Shown here piece by piece: positions 1 to 10,492 of a DNA stretch of 64,000 nt. The stretch is from Kalmusia sp. IMI 367209. Taxonomy: Eukaryota > Ascomycota > Dothideomycetes > Pleosporales > Didymosphaeriaceae. The stretch covers positions 1,488,001-1,552,000 of the forward strand of contig JAPEUQ010000003.1 in assembly GCA_027946365.1 (NCBI GenBank), written 5' to 3'. A program made the position numbers and the translations under genes. How positions within the stretch are numbered: the stretch's first letter is position 1; each line of letters begins with the position of its first letter. Under the pieces are notes generated by a model. The model was given only the letters and a program-made list of their open reading frames with translations, was not told the origin of the DNA and did not search any database.

Positions 1-1
1 A

Positions 2-2239
2 CAGCAACAAAAGGATGAGCGGGAAAGACAGAAGCTCGCCATGCAGGCCGCTAAACGGGCAAAGAAGAAAGGGGGTGCCGTTGTAGGTGTCGCTGGGGGC
101 CAACAATATGAGAGTGGCCTCGCAGAGTTTGCGGCTGGATCTTCGCAGAGCTTTGGGCCTGGACCCAGTCTGGACGATATTATTGGGGGCAGCGAGCGGT
201 TTAACCCAAGAAATGTTGAGCAGTTCGTAGAGGAATTCGGCATAAAGGAGAAAGATCTGGCTGATATGCCCAAGGCCGCACAACCCAAAGCTTTGCTTAC
301 AGAACTCCACGACTTCCAATTACAAGGTCTACACTGGTTGCTCGAGAAAGAGAGCCCTCAGCTACCTGCTGAGGGCACTAAGGACGTCGTACAATTATGG
401 CAACGCCATCCTACCATGCGTGACGCGTTCACCCATCTGGCAACCAACTTCTCCGTCAGCAACCCTGCTCTGGCTAGTGGTGGAATTTTGGCTGATGATA
501 TGGGCCTCGGAAAGACAATCCAGATCATTTCGCTCATCATGGCGGATCGCCAGCTCGGTCGCCGAGCACCTGACGCATGCAATGCTTCGCTAATCCTCGC
601 GCCCGTGAGCGTAATGAGTAATTGGAGCACACAGATCAAGAAGCATATCAAAGGTGAATATGCTCTTCGCGTCATGTTCTACCACGGTAACCGAAAGCAA
701 CCCATCACACCCAAGTCAATCGACAAATACGATGTGGTCATTAGCACCTATGACAGCGTATCCACAGAATGGCATGGGCAAAAGTCAACCAAACTTCCTA
801 GAGCCTCTGGCGTATTCTCTGTCAAATGGCGTAGGGTCATTCTTGATGAGGGCCATAGCATCAGGAACCCAAAGGCGAAAAAGACGGTTGCCGTTTCGAA
901 TCTAATGGCACAATCGCGGTGGGCACTTACTGGCACGCCCATCATCAACAATCTCAAGGATCTATTTTCTTTGGTCCGCTTCCTGCGCCTTTCCGGCGGT
1001 TTGGACAGTCTCGAAATTTTCAACGGCGCCATCATGCGTCCGGTTCTGCAAGGGGATGCCCGGGGTAACCGGTCGTTACAGATGCTTATGGCCGGTATTT
1101 GTCTCTGTCGCAAGAAGGAAATGTCGTTCATCGACCTGCGTCTTCCTGAGCTTGCTGAATACGTCCACAAGGTCACGCTCCTTCCGCACGAGCAAGAGAA
1201 GTATGACGCATTTGAAGCCCAGGCAAAGGGTACACTTGATCTCTACCGCCACAAAGGCGGCAGAGAGGCGTCCGATACGTACCGCCACCTCCTCGAAGTC
1301 CTGCTCCGCATGCGGCAGCTATGCAACCATTGGAAGATGATTAGCGAGGAGCGTATCGATTCCATCATGAAGCAGCTAGAAGCCGAGGGGATTGTTGACC
1401 TAACGGAAGAGAACAAATTCGCGCTCCAAAAGATGCTCCAGCTATCTATCGATTCCCAGGAAGATTGCCCTATCTGTCTCGACTCCTACAAAGACCCTGT
1501 CATCACCAAATGCGCCCACATTTTCTGCACGCCCTGCATCGAACGCGTCATTGAGACCCAACACAAGTGCCCAATGTGCCGTGCAGAACTCGATGCCCTG
1601 GCCACCACCACCGTCAAACCCTCCAAAGAAACTGCCGCCTCGTTGTCCCCAACGCAAGCGCAAATCGCCGACGAAGCATCCCTCAAGAGCAACGCCTCTA
1701 GCAAAGTTACAGCCCTCCTCTCCATCCTCAAAGCCTCCGCCAGAGATCCCACCAACAAGACAATCATCTTCTCGCAATGGACGTCCTTCCTCTCCATCTT
1801 GGAACCGCACCTCAGCGCTGCAGGCCTCACATTCACCCGCATCGACGGCAGCATGGCCGCCACCGCGCGCGACGCCGCCCTCGAGACCTTCGAGTCCTCC
1901 CCCGGCTGCACCGTTCTCCTCGCTTCCCTCTCCGTCTGCTCCGTCGGCCTCAACCTCGTTGCCGCCAACCAGGTCGTCCTCAGCGACTCGTGGTGGGCAC
2001 CCGCAATCGAGGACCAGGCTGTCGACCGCGTGCATCGGCTGGGTCAGAAGCGCGCGACCAAGGTTTTCAGATTGGTTGTGGAAGGCAGTATCGAAGAGCG
2101 AGTGCTGGGGATCCAGGAGGACAAGCGGAAATTGATGGGGCTGGCGTTTGCAGAGAAGGAAGGGGGGCGAGGGAAGAGAGGGGGAATGCTGGGTTGGCGG
2201 ATTTGGAGAGGTTGTTGGGGCGGGGCGAGGAACCAGTAG
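2..2239 (+). CDS. SNF2-family DNA translocase with internal RING finger (HLTF/Rad5-like), 5' partial
   Basis: The frame is open to the left edge (codons start at base 2), so the N-terminus, where a HIRAN domain would lie, is outside the window. Numbered from the ATG at 41: Walker A DDMGLGKT at 152-159, DEGH box at 269-272, a C3HC4 RING at about 476-513 inserted between the two helicase lobes, and a helicase C-terminal lobe with VHRLGQKR near residue 675. A RING between the lobes is the hallmark of the Rad5/HLTF/Rad16 group: nuclear ATP-dependent translocases that act as ubiquitin ligases in damage tolerance, fork remodelling or global repair. HLTF/Rad5 is preferred over Rad16 from the sequence leading into lobe 1; this is inference. 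The C-terminal 20 or so residues look frameshifted: the next frame reads LADLERLLG from 2185 and stops at 2292. Confidence 0.9.
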   Translation, partial: QQQKDERERQKLAMQAAKRAKKKGGAVVGVAGGQQYESGLAEFAAGSSQSFGPGPSLDDIIGGSERFNPRNVEQFVEEFGIKEKDLADMPKAAQPKALLTELHDFQLQGLHWLLEKESPQLPAEGTKDVVQLWQRHPTMRDAFTHLATNFSVSNPALASGGILADDMGLGKTIQIISLIMADRQLGRRAPDACNASLILAPVSVMSNWSTQIKKHIKGEYALRVMFYHGNRKQPITPKSIDKYDVVISTYDSVSTEWHGQKSTKLPRASGVFSVKWRRVILDEGHSIRNPKAKKTVAVSNLMAQSRWALTGTPIINNLKDLFSLVRFLRLSGGLDSLEIFNGAIMRPVLQGDARGNRSLQMLMAGICLCRKKEMSFIDLRLPELAEYVHKVTLLPHEQEKYDAFEAQAKGTLDLYRHKGGREASDTYRHLLEVLLRMRQLCNHWKMISEERIDSIMKQLEAEGIVDLTEENKFALQKMLQLSIDSQEDCPICLDSYKDPVITKCAHIFCTPCIERVIETQHKCPMCRAELDALATTTVKPSKETAASLSPTQAQIADEASLKSNASSKVTALLSILKASARDPTNKTIIFSQWTSFLSILEPHLSAAGLTFTRIDGSMAATARDAALETFESSPGCTVLLASLSVCSVGLNLVAANQVVLSDSWWAPAIEDQAVDRVHRLGQKRATKVFRLVVEGSIEERVLGIQEDKRKLMGLAFAEKEGGRGKRGGMLGWRIWRGCWGGARNQ

Positions 2240-3088
2240 GCAGCTGGTGCGTGTACGTGCTTGATGTGTTTACAATTTCCATTTTCATTTAGGGTTGGAC
2301 GAGGAGTTTTGACCTTGGTTTGCAAAAACAAAGTCGTCTTCGCGGGCCGAGATTGACATGTTGGGATGATTATGTGGAGGAGTTCACATGGTTTCTGTAT
2401 GATTACACTTGTATTAGTGGTAATTCAAGAGGAGTTCGACATATGGTTTCGTTCAGAATTTATGTTGATACACAGTGAGATCTTAAAGCAATGTTCCAGA
2501 GCTCTGACTGCTATACACTAATTTCCGTAGTAAAGACATCCATTAATCAAAGCAACTTAGGCAAGCGCAGAACACAAGATTATCATGCTCTGTTACAGAC
2601 GTAGACACGGACTCAGCTTGTAAAATACCTCCCATCGCTCGTTGTCATGCATAAGTAACTCATGAATCCGTCTATCATATAAAGCGTAAACCCCTCGAAC
2701 GTCATGTCAGCCGCCTAACTCCTGTCCCTGTACCATGCCGCTAAGAATGATTTGTGTACAGAAGAGCCGGGAGGAGACCTCTGACGTGGCTTACTGGAAC
2801 TAAACAGCCTCCCATGCAGTTTTTGAGTGGGATTGCAAACGCTGTCTCGTGTTTTCACAAGATCATAGGCGAAGGAGTTGACAAGGCACGCATACCCCTC
2901 GGTCAAGGTTTGTTCCAGAGCTTGTCAGTCTCCTCGCTTATCCTGGGGGGCTCGTCGGTGCGTGAGCGCGAGCGCGAGCCTGGCAAAGGCGATCTGCTAC
3001 GCCTGGATTGCACTCGTTAGTAGAAGCACAATAGCGAAACAAAGAAGTCCATGGAAAAAGAAATTCGAGTGGACAAAGAAAAGAGAAC
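2240..3088. other. Intergenic, convergent 3' ends
   Basis: This is the space between the SNF2 gene (+) and the deneddylase gene (-). Short open frames exist, but none has recognisable protein features. A short CGAG-rich stretch lies near 2960-2980. It probably holds the two 3' UTRs. Confidence 0.6.
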
Positions 3089-3945
3089 TCACGATCTCCG
3101 CATGATTTCCTTAGCTTCTGACCTCCTCTCGTGGATTAGCTCGAGTAAAACTTTACGACCTGCAGCTGCGTTGATGTCCTGGTCACGCATGCTCATCGAG
3201 ATCTTTTCACTGGAGTCCGCTCTGAGCAGCCGCTTGAATAGCAGATGCCTCATTGCAAGGCACACAAAGACGCCACAGTCGGAGCCATTATCCTGTTTAG
3301 GATAATCATTCATATTAATGAACCTCAGGGTTTTTTCGAGCGTCTGTCCAAGTCTGTGGACGGTTCTCTGAGCAGACATAGTATTGGGGCTGCCACGACC
3401 GCTATCGTAGTGAAAGCAGACGCCGTCAATCAGGGATACCAGAACTAGCGACCAGTGGGATCCACCTTCTGTACCGGTATCCTGATGGTCATTTACGGGT
3501 ATGAAGACGTGTGTGATATTTGTAAAGTCGGGGAGATTTGCTCGGGCAACGCTGTCGAGGACCGTGGCTTCCCTCAGCATTTGGGCTGTCTCCGGGCGCA
3601 TGAGCATGATTTCGGCTCTTGGATAGGCATTGAGTTCTTCGCGCTCGATGTATCTAGGTCGATATGTCAGCCAGGTAGTCGGAGGTGTGGTAGGGAGGGG
3701 GCGCACTCTTGCCAGAACGAAATTACCTAGAGCTCTTCTTAGCAACGAAGTCTGCCAGCAAAGAACAAGACGCCTACCATGTCTGTGAGCCAACCATCGC
3801 CCGGTATGCTCTCATAGTCTCTGTACCACACTGACTTATGTTAGCCCATGTATTCACCAAACGAGGCACGTGCAACGGTGTGGCAACGACAAGTTGGCGC
3901 ATACTCACAAGTCACATCGTAGTCTGCTCTGGTTAGCGCATGCAT
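3089..3945 (-). CDS. Ulp1-family cysteine protease, SENP8/NEDP1-like deneddylase
   Basis: Main exon 3653..3089 carries the C48 peptidase core: GGSHWSLVLV (catalytic His), HYDSG (Asp), and QDNGSDCGVFVC (oxyanion Gln and nucleophile Cys). The motif order and the AYPRAEI block fit SENP8/NEP2, which removes NEDD8 from cullins and other proteins, rather than SUMO proteases. Upstream exons are proposed: 3945..3909 (starts MHALTRADYDVT) and 3830..3778 (ends GDGWLTDM), joined by a 78-nt intron; YDV and WLTD are conserved in the family. The link from WLTDM to the exon starting RYIEREEL is not solved. A 25-nt exon at 3751..3727 has good splice sites on one side, but the preceding 26-nt intron would be too short and the phase is off by one. 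The protein is about 225 aa. Identity is firm, the N-terminal structure is not. Confidence 0.8.
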
Positions 3946-4751
3946 GTCCTCTGGTGTCGTTGACGCTCTTACACACAAAGTACACGTCGTCCTCCTTATA
4001 CGAATGTGCACCTAGGTGCTTCTTCACTTGCCCCTTCATTCTCGAGAGACTGCCCGGCATGGCTACGCGTCAGGTTGCCTCAGGTAATATATGCAGCGTG
4101 AACGCTCCGCAGCGCAACAAAGAAGGAAAGAACAAAGCTAGCGGGCGCAAGCAGCGCGGAAAATGATGGGTACAAAGAAGGCTTTACGACGGTGCGCCGT
4201 GGCACTACGGCTTGTGCAGGCGAAGAGGAGCTTTTTGTTTGGCGCAGAAGTTCGTGAAGAGTGACGATGACGGCGGGACACGAGGCGGCTCGGCTGGTGC
4301 CCCGCGGTAGCAGGCGCGTTACGGCAATCGCGCAAGGATCTGGCAGGCGCAGGGATGACGTTGCCTTTTTTCGCCATTGACGAATTAGCGCCATGTCGTC
4401 GTGGAACCTTGGATGTCGCTTGCTGCTGCGTGGATTGTGGCTGGGTTATGTATCGTGTTCAGCAAGGCGGTTTCTTGATTGTGCGTGTTTGGTCTTGGGG
4501 CCTTGTCTTGGATTCTGCCGTGCAGGGGAATTTGTACCAACTTTGGCATGCCTACCTCGTCAGTTCTAGGATGCACGTTCGGCAACACTGGCAATACATG
4601 TCACGTAATCCTTCGAGAACATGGTCTATGTTTTTATCTTTCACTTTTGTCCAAGCACTACATATGAATACCTGGTCGACAAAGTCCTAGCTCATCAATC
4701 GTAAACAACAAGCCTCGGGATGAATAATTTTTTTTAGCCTCATGGTTGACT
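3946..4751. other. Intergenic; promoter of the deneddylase gene
   Basis: This stretch lies between two minus-strand genes, the deneddylase start and the aminotransferase stop. It should contain the deneddylase promoter. I see no further coding signal; the frames at 4080-4400 and 4355-4690 overlap each other on opposite strands and have no family features. Confidence 0.55.
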
Positions 4752-6259
4752 TCACGGTAGCTGGTCCACCGTTTCCTCCGTGCCGTTAACACCATTCTTT
4801 CCCCATAATTGCGGCTTTTCCACCTTCAATAACCAGCCCTGCTTGTCTTCAATCTTACCAAGCTGAATACCCTTCAATGTTGTAAGTAGCTTCACGCAAG
4901 CTGGGCCCGGCTCCTCTGCTGCATCCTTGTATGAGATCTTCTCGCCCTTGGACTCCAGGGTGATTGATCTAATGGGGACGAGAGCTGCAGCAGTACCAGC
5001 AGCAAGGACTTCATCGAACTCATGCAGTTCGGCATAAGGAATCTACGCCAAATCAATACCAATGTGGTGGAATTGCGTAAGAAAACTTACCTCACGCGAC
5101 TCTGCTTCCCAACCAAACGATTCGGCAATCCTCAAAATAGAGTCGCCTGTCACACTCTTGATGACGTTCTTGCTGTTTGACGACACAAGCTTCACCTTGT
5201 CGCCGCTCCTCTTCACACCAATGAATGCCGACGTCGAGAATTCGTCAATGACTGTCCGCGTCTTGCTGTCCAGATGCAGTGTAATGCCGTAGCCGTCCTT
5301 GTGCGCTTTCTCGCTCCATCGCAACACAGGGGCATAGTTTCCTCCGACCTTGGCAGATCCCGTACCTTCAGGTGCCGCACGATCGAAATGTTCCAAGATT
5401 AGGGCATCGACGGGATGTGTCCCGTGATATACACCCGTGGGAACAACGAACACGCAGAAAGTGTACTCCTCAGGCGGATTAAGACCCAATTGCGCGGAGC
5501 TACCGAACAGCAACGGCCTAACGTACATAGCAGCACCGGTCTCGTGCGGTGGTACATAGGCTGCGTTCATTCCTACCGCAAGCTTACAGCATTCGAGGAA
5601 GTGATCTGTGGGTACCTCGGGCATGGAAACGTAGGAAGCTGAGTGTTGCATGCGCTCTGCATTCTTGTTGGGTCTGAAGATGTTGATGGAGCCATCAGGA
5701 CCGCGGAAAGCTTTTAAACCTTCGTAACATTGCTGGCCGTAATTTAATGCGGGAGCCATGCCATGGAGGCGAAGATAAGGGTCCTCAACAAAGGAGGGGG
5801 CTGTCCATTTTCCATCCTTGACGGAGTAATGTGACTCGACATGGCCGGCAACTGGGAATTTTTAGCACACAGTCTGGAATACAAGATATCAGTGAAGACG
5901 AGTTGGAAATAGCAATATAAGCAAAGTGCATGGCCTGTAGGACCAGGGAAAACATGAGTAGACAGAATGTGCTCTTCCACATAATTTGCACTACCATTCC
6001 GGCTCTTTCAGGTTGCGTGCTTCGAGCGGAGTTCCCGACGGCAGGTGTGCTCTCATCACAGCAATAGGAACTGTGGCAAGAAGAATGACAGGCAACATCT
6101 AAGAAATTTAGCTTACCCTCTCGGATCTTGAAGCCTACGTTGCTCCAATCTGGCAGCCAGTCAGTCGCGTGATACACCCCAAGAACTGGCCATTCGGCAG
6201 GGTTTCAACGCAGCACACATACCAATGGTGTTCACCGGAGGCGGAGGATAGGCAGACAT
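4752..6259 (-). CDS. Branched-chain amino acid aminotransferase (PLP fold type IV)
   Basis: Exons 6259..6223, 6149..6117, 5851..5091 and 5042..4752 join in phase to 373 aa. The enzyme interconverts Leu, Ile or Val with their 2-oxo acids using 2-oxoglutarate/glutamate. Evidence: the LHGMAPALNYGQQCYEGLKA block, the GTGSAKVGGNY motif whose Lys binds PLP, the VIDEFSTSAF segment, and a C-terminal EFDEVLAAGTAAALVPI block. Length fits the family (about 370-400). The N-terminus starts MSAYPPPPVNTIDWSNVGFK and lacks a mitochondrial presequence, so it resembles the cytosolic or secondary-metabolism-type fungal paralogs rather than mitochondrial Bat1; this is inference. The intron before AGHVESH is long for this window (265 nt, 6116..5852). 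It shares a divergent promoter with ERV2. Confidence 0.92.
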
Positions 6260-6760
6260 GGTGATAGCGTATGGGGGAATCTAGGAATAGGCACGGGTTT
6301 GGGTTGGAGTCAGGCCCACACCGAGACTAGAAATTTGTAGCTTAGTATTTGAGGCTCATGAGTGGCGGCAGCGATATCGGTGCGGTCGGACCGGCCGGTG
6401 ATATCCTGAGCTAGGCCACGCGCAAAACCATGTCACACAGATGCTAGCGCTCGACGACTGTCGTCAGCCTGTCCGGACTCTCTTTGGCTTGCTCGGCTCA
6501 TGGCATTACGTCTGTCCGCATCGCGAGGCTGTTCCTGCAGGACGGGATGTGTGGGGAAATGTGTTGGGCAAGAGTAAGCGAGCGGACCTGGAAAGAGCTC
6601 AATGGGGCATAGGGCTTGGCTCTCGTGGGAATCATCCGAAACTCCATTCAAAAGTCGTGAGCTGCTCAGACCACCGGCATCTGGACGCTATACATAGGAC
6701 CTGGACGTGTCCGGCTCGAGCAGAATCCATCTCCCATCCATCGCATTTCTATCCTCTACC
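6260..6760. promoter_or_regulatory. Divergent promoter of aminotransferase and ERV2 genes
   Basis: This 501-bp space separates two divergent start codons. It holds a perfect 10-bp palindrome ACCGGCCGGT at 6390-6399, next to GGTCGGACC (6385-6393), with GATATC on both sides. CGG/CCG half-sites like these suit Zn2Cys6 regulators. Leu3 would be an attractive regulator of the aminotransferase, but its consensus CCGGNNCCGG is not matched exactly. Confidence 0.4.
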
Positions 6761-7440
6761 ATGGCGCCGTCTGCCGCGCGGAGTCGTTTCGTGATACTGG
6801 CCTTGTTCGGCATGGCGCTCTTTACTTTTCTGCTTCTCGGAGGCCACCGAACCACCGACGGACATCCCTCGCCGATACAGCAGGCAAAGATGGACAAAGA
6901 AGGAGGAGCAGCGAGCGGCGCGGTGCTCACGGGGCATGCCATCGCTCCCAAGCTGGGTAACGCAACGGCGAAGTACGTCTAGCAAACATCTTCGCGCATG
7001 ATGGGATCACGTCTGACAAGTTTCCAGAGCCGAGCTCGGTCGCGCAGCGTGGAAAGTACTCCACACGACGTTTGCACGCTTCCCCGAGAAGCCGTCGGAA
7101 GAAGAGAAGGAAGCCTTGCGGTCATACGTACACCTGTTCCAGCGCTTGTATCCCTGGTACGCCACTCTGCCGTATGGCGTCGTCGCAGCTGAAAGTCAGG
7201 CGGGCTAACTGAGTTTGCAGCGGAGAGTGCGCTGAACACTTTGGAAAGGTGCTAGCCAAATACCCTCCCCAGGTGTCCTCACGGACGGCGGCTGCCATGT
7301 GGGGCTGCATGGTCCATAACATCGTCAACAAGCGGCTTCACAAGCCCGAATTCAATTGCGAGAATATCGGGGATGCGTACGACTGCGGCTGCGGCGACGA
7401 CGATGATGCCAAGAAAAGCAAAGACGCGGCGCCCGCATGA
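6761..7440 (+). CDS. FAD-linked sulfhydryl oxidase, Erv2-like (endomembrane)
   Basis: Exons 6761..6972, 7028..7156 and 7221..7440 give 186 aa. It oxidises thiols in substrate proteins or PDI to disulfides and passes electrons to O2 through FAD. Evidence: an N-terminal signal anchor of about 18 hydrophobic residues (near 10-28), an Erv1/ALR domain with the active-site C114-G-E-C117 whose first Cys is split by intron 2, the AAMWGCMVHNIVNKRL helix that helps bind FAD, and a C-terminal C169-G-C171 pair. A CGC tail is the shuttle disulfide known from yeast Erv2, whereas Erv1/ALR carry their shuttle cysteines at the N-terminus; with the signal anchor this argues for Erv2 in the ER. Length is close to yeast Erv2 (196 aa). 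There is no HDEL-type retention signal. The ATG at 6761 is the first in-frame ATG. Confidence 0.92.
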
Positions 7441-8585
7441 TACGGTGCTTAGGGCAAAGGTCTGGAGGCATATTGTGGGAAGAGTCAGGTCGATCCAGGA
7501 TGCAAGATGCACCTAAGAGCGACCTCCAGATTCGTATCCTGGGACTTGGGATTTGGGACTTGTGGAGCGCGCTACTCAGGTAGACATGGACGCCGGAGGA
7601 GGAAGAGGCGCAGGTCGAGGCCACATCGCCCGGGATCATGTACGAGAGCGCGCGAGCAAGCATGCGCTCGGTCGACAGTACCAACAGATAAGAAGGGGAA
7701 TTGCAAGGCAGGTCGCCCCGGGGCTAGCGCTTGCGCTCACGGTACATGAATGTGACCAAGAGAGGTCATGTCTCACGAACTGGTGTTCAATTGCCCTCTT
7801 TGCTCCGAACGGGCACAGCTAGGCATGGCTGCGGGTGGGGTGAGTGACCCAGGAAAGCGGGTCTCCGAGCTTCCCGCAGGTCACGTCAGCCCGGGGGTTT
7901 CATAGAGGCATGTCTCAAAATGGTGTTCTGGGGGCGCGTGTACTTAGATAGTGCCGGACTCGAGAGGGCAAATGGGGAGTCGAGGGGGACGCCTGCCAAG
8001 CGGGCTCACGAAGGAGGACAGACGCCGCAGGACGGGTTCCTGGCTATAGCAAACAGAGGAAGTGAATACAGCTCGTCTAGGTGCGACAGCCGCATTTCTG
8101 CCAGATGGGAGGCGTCACGGCGGCGCGTCAGCTGTGAGATTGGCCGCCAGACTCGAGTCGAGCAGCGCGTCGTCGAGGAGCGTGACGGTGGATTGGCCGC
8201 ATCGCCGTGCTCCCCCCGCTGCACCATCTGGCCGCCGTGACGTGCGCGGGCAGTCGTGTGGCTTGCGCTGGTTCGTCGCGTGATTATTTTTGGGGCCGGC
8301 GTCAAGCATGCAGTGCAGCAGTGCAGCAGTGCAGCACGGCGGCAGTGTTGCTGCAGGGGTGCCGCGTCCCGGAAAGCCATGGCGGCCCTGGTCCGCAGGC
8401 TAGGGCAAGGAAAATACGGTACGTGTTTGATGAGCAGTCCAACACCAGCGACTGAAACAAGAATCCCAGCTCCCCGCCGCAGCAATCGATAGAGCATCAT
8501 GCCCGCGCCTGCGTAGACTCACCGACTCTTCTTCATCTACCACTGACGCGCCGCCAGCTGTTCACCGCTACTCTGCCTCTTCACC
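7441..8585. other. GC-rich intergenic region
   Basis: This contains the ERV2 3' end and the LYAR promoter. Many frames are open on both strands because the DNA is GC-rich, but none shows family features or a consistent splice structure. A short tandem repeat lies at 8311-8336. Confidence 0.55.
8311..8336. repeat. 8-bp tandem repeat, unit CAGTGCAG
   Basis: There are three perfect copies plus two bases, 275 bp upstream of the LYAR start codon. It is probably a neutral microsatellite. Confidence 0.85.
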
Positions 8586-10492
8586 ATGGTGTCGTTCTCC
8601 TGCGAGGTATGTTCTGTTTACACCCCTCCACCTTTGCGCCAACGGGGGGGCCCCCCTCCTCTCTCTCTCCCTCTGCCCCTGGCTGCTACCTGAGTGCCGC
8701 TGACCACCGCATGCTGCGTGCAGGGCTGTGGGGATGTCCTCACCAAGAAGAAGCTCGACGGCCACCGCAATCAGTGCTATGGCGCCTCCTACACCTGCCT
8801 GGACTGCATGGTGCACTTTGAGGGCACCAGCTACAAAGCCCACACGGTACGTCTGCGACCTGGCCACCCCTCCCCTATTCCCCACCCCACCATCGCAAGT
8901 TTCGTCACGTATCAACTTCGCCGTGGGTCGAGGATGCTTGCGATGCTTGGTGGTCGCGCGCAGAAAACTTTAACTCGTCGCGCATGAACGTGGCTAACCA
9001 ATGGCCTGCAGTCTTGCATCACCGAAGATCAGAAATACCAGGGAAAGCTCTATCGCGACCCCAAGAAGAAACAACAGCAGCAGCAGCAGCCCCAGCACCA
9101 GAAAAAGGACAGCGTTCAGCAGAACTCGCAAGCCCTAGTCCCGCGCAATGCCTACGTCGAAGATGCGACAGATGCAGACAACGGCGCCGTCGCCATTGTC
9201 GATGCCCCGCCGCGCGCGCCCACTCCGCCACCTGCAAAACATTCCTTGGGCTACAACGAGCAAGCTGCGCTCCCGGATGTCAATGTCTTCGACTTCCTGG
9301 ACACCTCGGAGACCCCAGCCCCACGAGGACCCACCCGCCCGTCGACGAGTCGCGCTTGATCGAGGACAGCCTACCGCCCGCATATGAGGAGGAACCAAAG
9401 GTATCAGTGACAGATGTTATGAAATTCCAAGTTCCGAACGAAGAAGACTTCGCTGAGAACGGCTTTGCATATGGCGATGAGCCTGTGCGACCAACCAACG
9501 AGCGCTTCGACTCTGCGTACAACTTCCGTGAGCAGGACCCCGGCTACAGCTACACCACACCAGCTCCCAAATCGAAGCACAACCGAACCAAGTCGCGCGA
9601 CAAAGATGTCGACACCACGATCAAGAAGGCCGAGCGCAAGCGCAAGCGTAACTCTCCCGCTGAGCTGGACATGTCGTTGGTTCGCGCACAGGAGGAGCGT
9701 GATATCATGATGGCTGAAGCACCGCCGATTCTTCATTCGGGTCTGACTGGTGGTCTCAACCGTCTTCTAGCTCGCCCGGAGTTCCCTCCTACTCCTGAAT
9801 ACTCTGAGAACTATATGGAGAACTCACCCCTGAGCCCGATGAAGCGGGCTAAGCAAGGGGCATCGAAGGCGTTCATGCGCGCCCAGAAAGAGTTCGAGGT
9901 ACAACAGGAGAAGGATCGCAAGGCCGAAACCAAGGAAGAGCGTTTGCGCGAGAAGGAGGAGCGCAAGGAGCGGGAACGTGGACGCGATCGCGAACGTAAA
10001 GAGCGCAAGGTTAGCACGGCCCTCGTAAAGATCAAGCCTAAGATGAAACGACGCGACGACTCCGGTCGCGAAAGCCGCAAACAGCGCGAGGGAGAACGCC
10101 GCCGCCGTCGCGAAACATCCTCCTCGGGTTCACCGCCGCGCGCACGCAAGACTCTCAAAGCTATCGAGTACCATCGCTCCGACTCTCGCTCGCCGGAGCC
10201 CGACACCAACGGCCAACTCATCGTCCGTCCAAATGGCGACATCGCGACCCTCAAGACTGAGCACGAAGCCCGCGCCGAGCTCTTCATGTCCTTCGTCAAC
10301 AAAGGACCCGACTCGGAGCGCGGCATGAGCGTCAACAAGACGCTCAAGCGGTACCACCGTGAGCGCTACGACAGCTGGGACCGCGAAGCATCCAAGGCCG
10401 ACGAGGAAAAGGAGCTATGGAAGAGTCTGAGGCTCAAGCGCAACGACCGCGGCGAGATCGTGCTGTTCTTTGCCCCGCCGGATGCCGCATGA
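8586..10492 (+). CDS. LYAR-type C2HC zinc-finger nucleolar protein (frame broken once)
   Basis: Exons 8586..8606, 8724..8846 and from 9012. The start MVSFSCEGCGDVLTKKK, then C-X2-C, H-X5-C and CLDC pairs, and SCITEDQKYQGKLY form the LYAR double zinc-finger signature. LYAR proteins are nucleolar and act in rRNA synthesis and ribosome maturation. Downstream come a Q/K-rich stretch, a long Arg/Glu/Lys-rich predicted helix (about 9880-10130) and a charged C-terminal block (AELFMSFVNKGP to LRLKRNDRGEIVLFF). The exon 3 frame hits TGA at 9357-9359, but the adjacent frame continues with VDESRLIEDSLPPAYEEE and stays open to the stop at 10492. The open frames overlap, there is no GT-AG pair that removes the break without deleting coding blocks, and one base added between 9300 and 9345 would join them. 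Treat as one gene of about 580 aa with a one-base deletion or assembly error. Confidence 0.85.

Noticed and set aside
1442..2035. Long antisense frame inside the SNF2 gene
   Set aside because: It lies opposite the RING and helicase lobe and its product is Gly/Glu-rich without family features; it mirrors the codon pattern of the real gene.
5852..6116. Hidden exon in the 265-nt aminotransferase intron
   Set aside because: The flanking exons already give a continuous family sequence (KIREVAGHVESH), leaving no room for extra residues.
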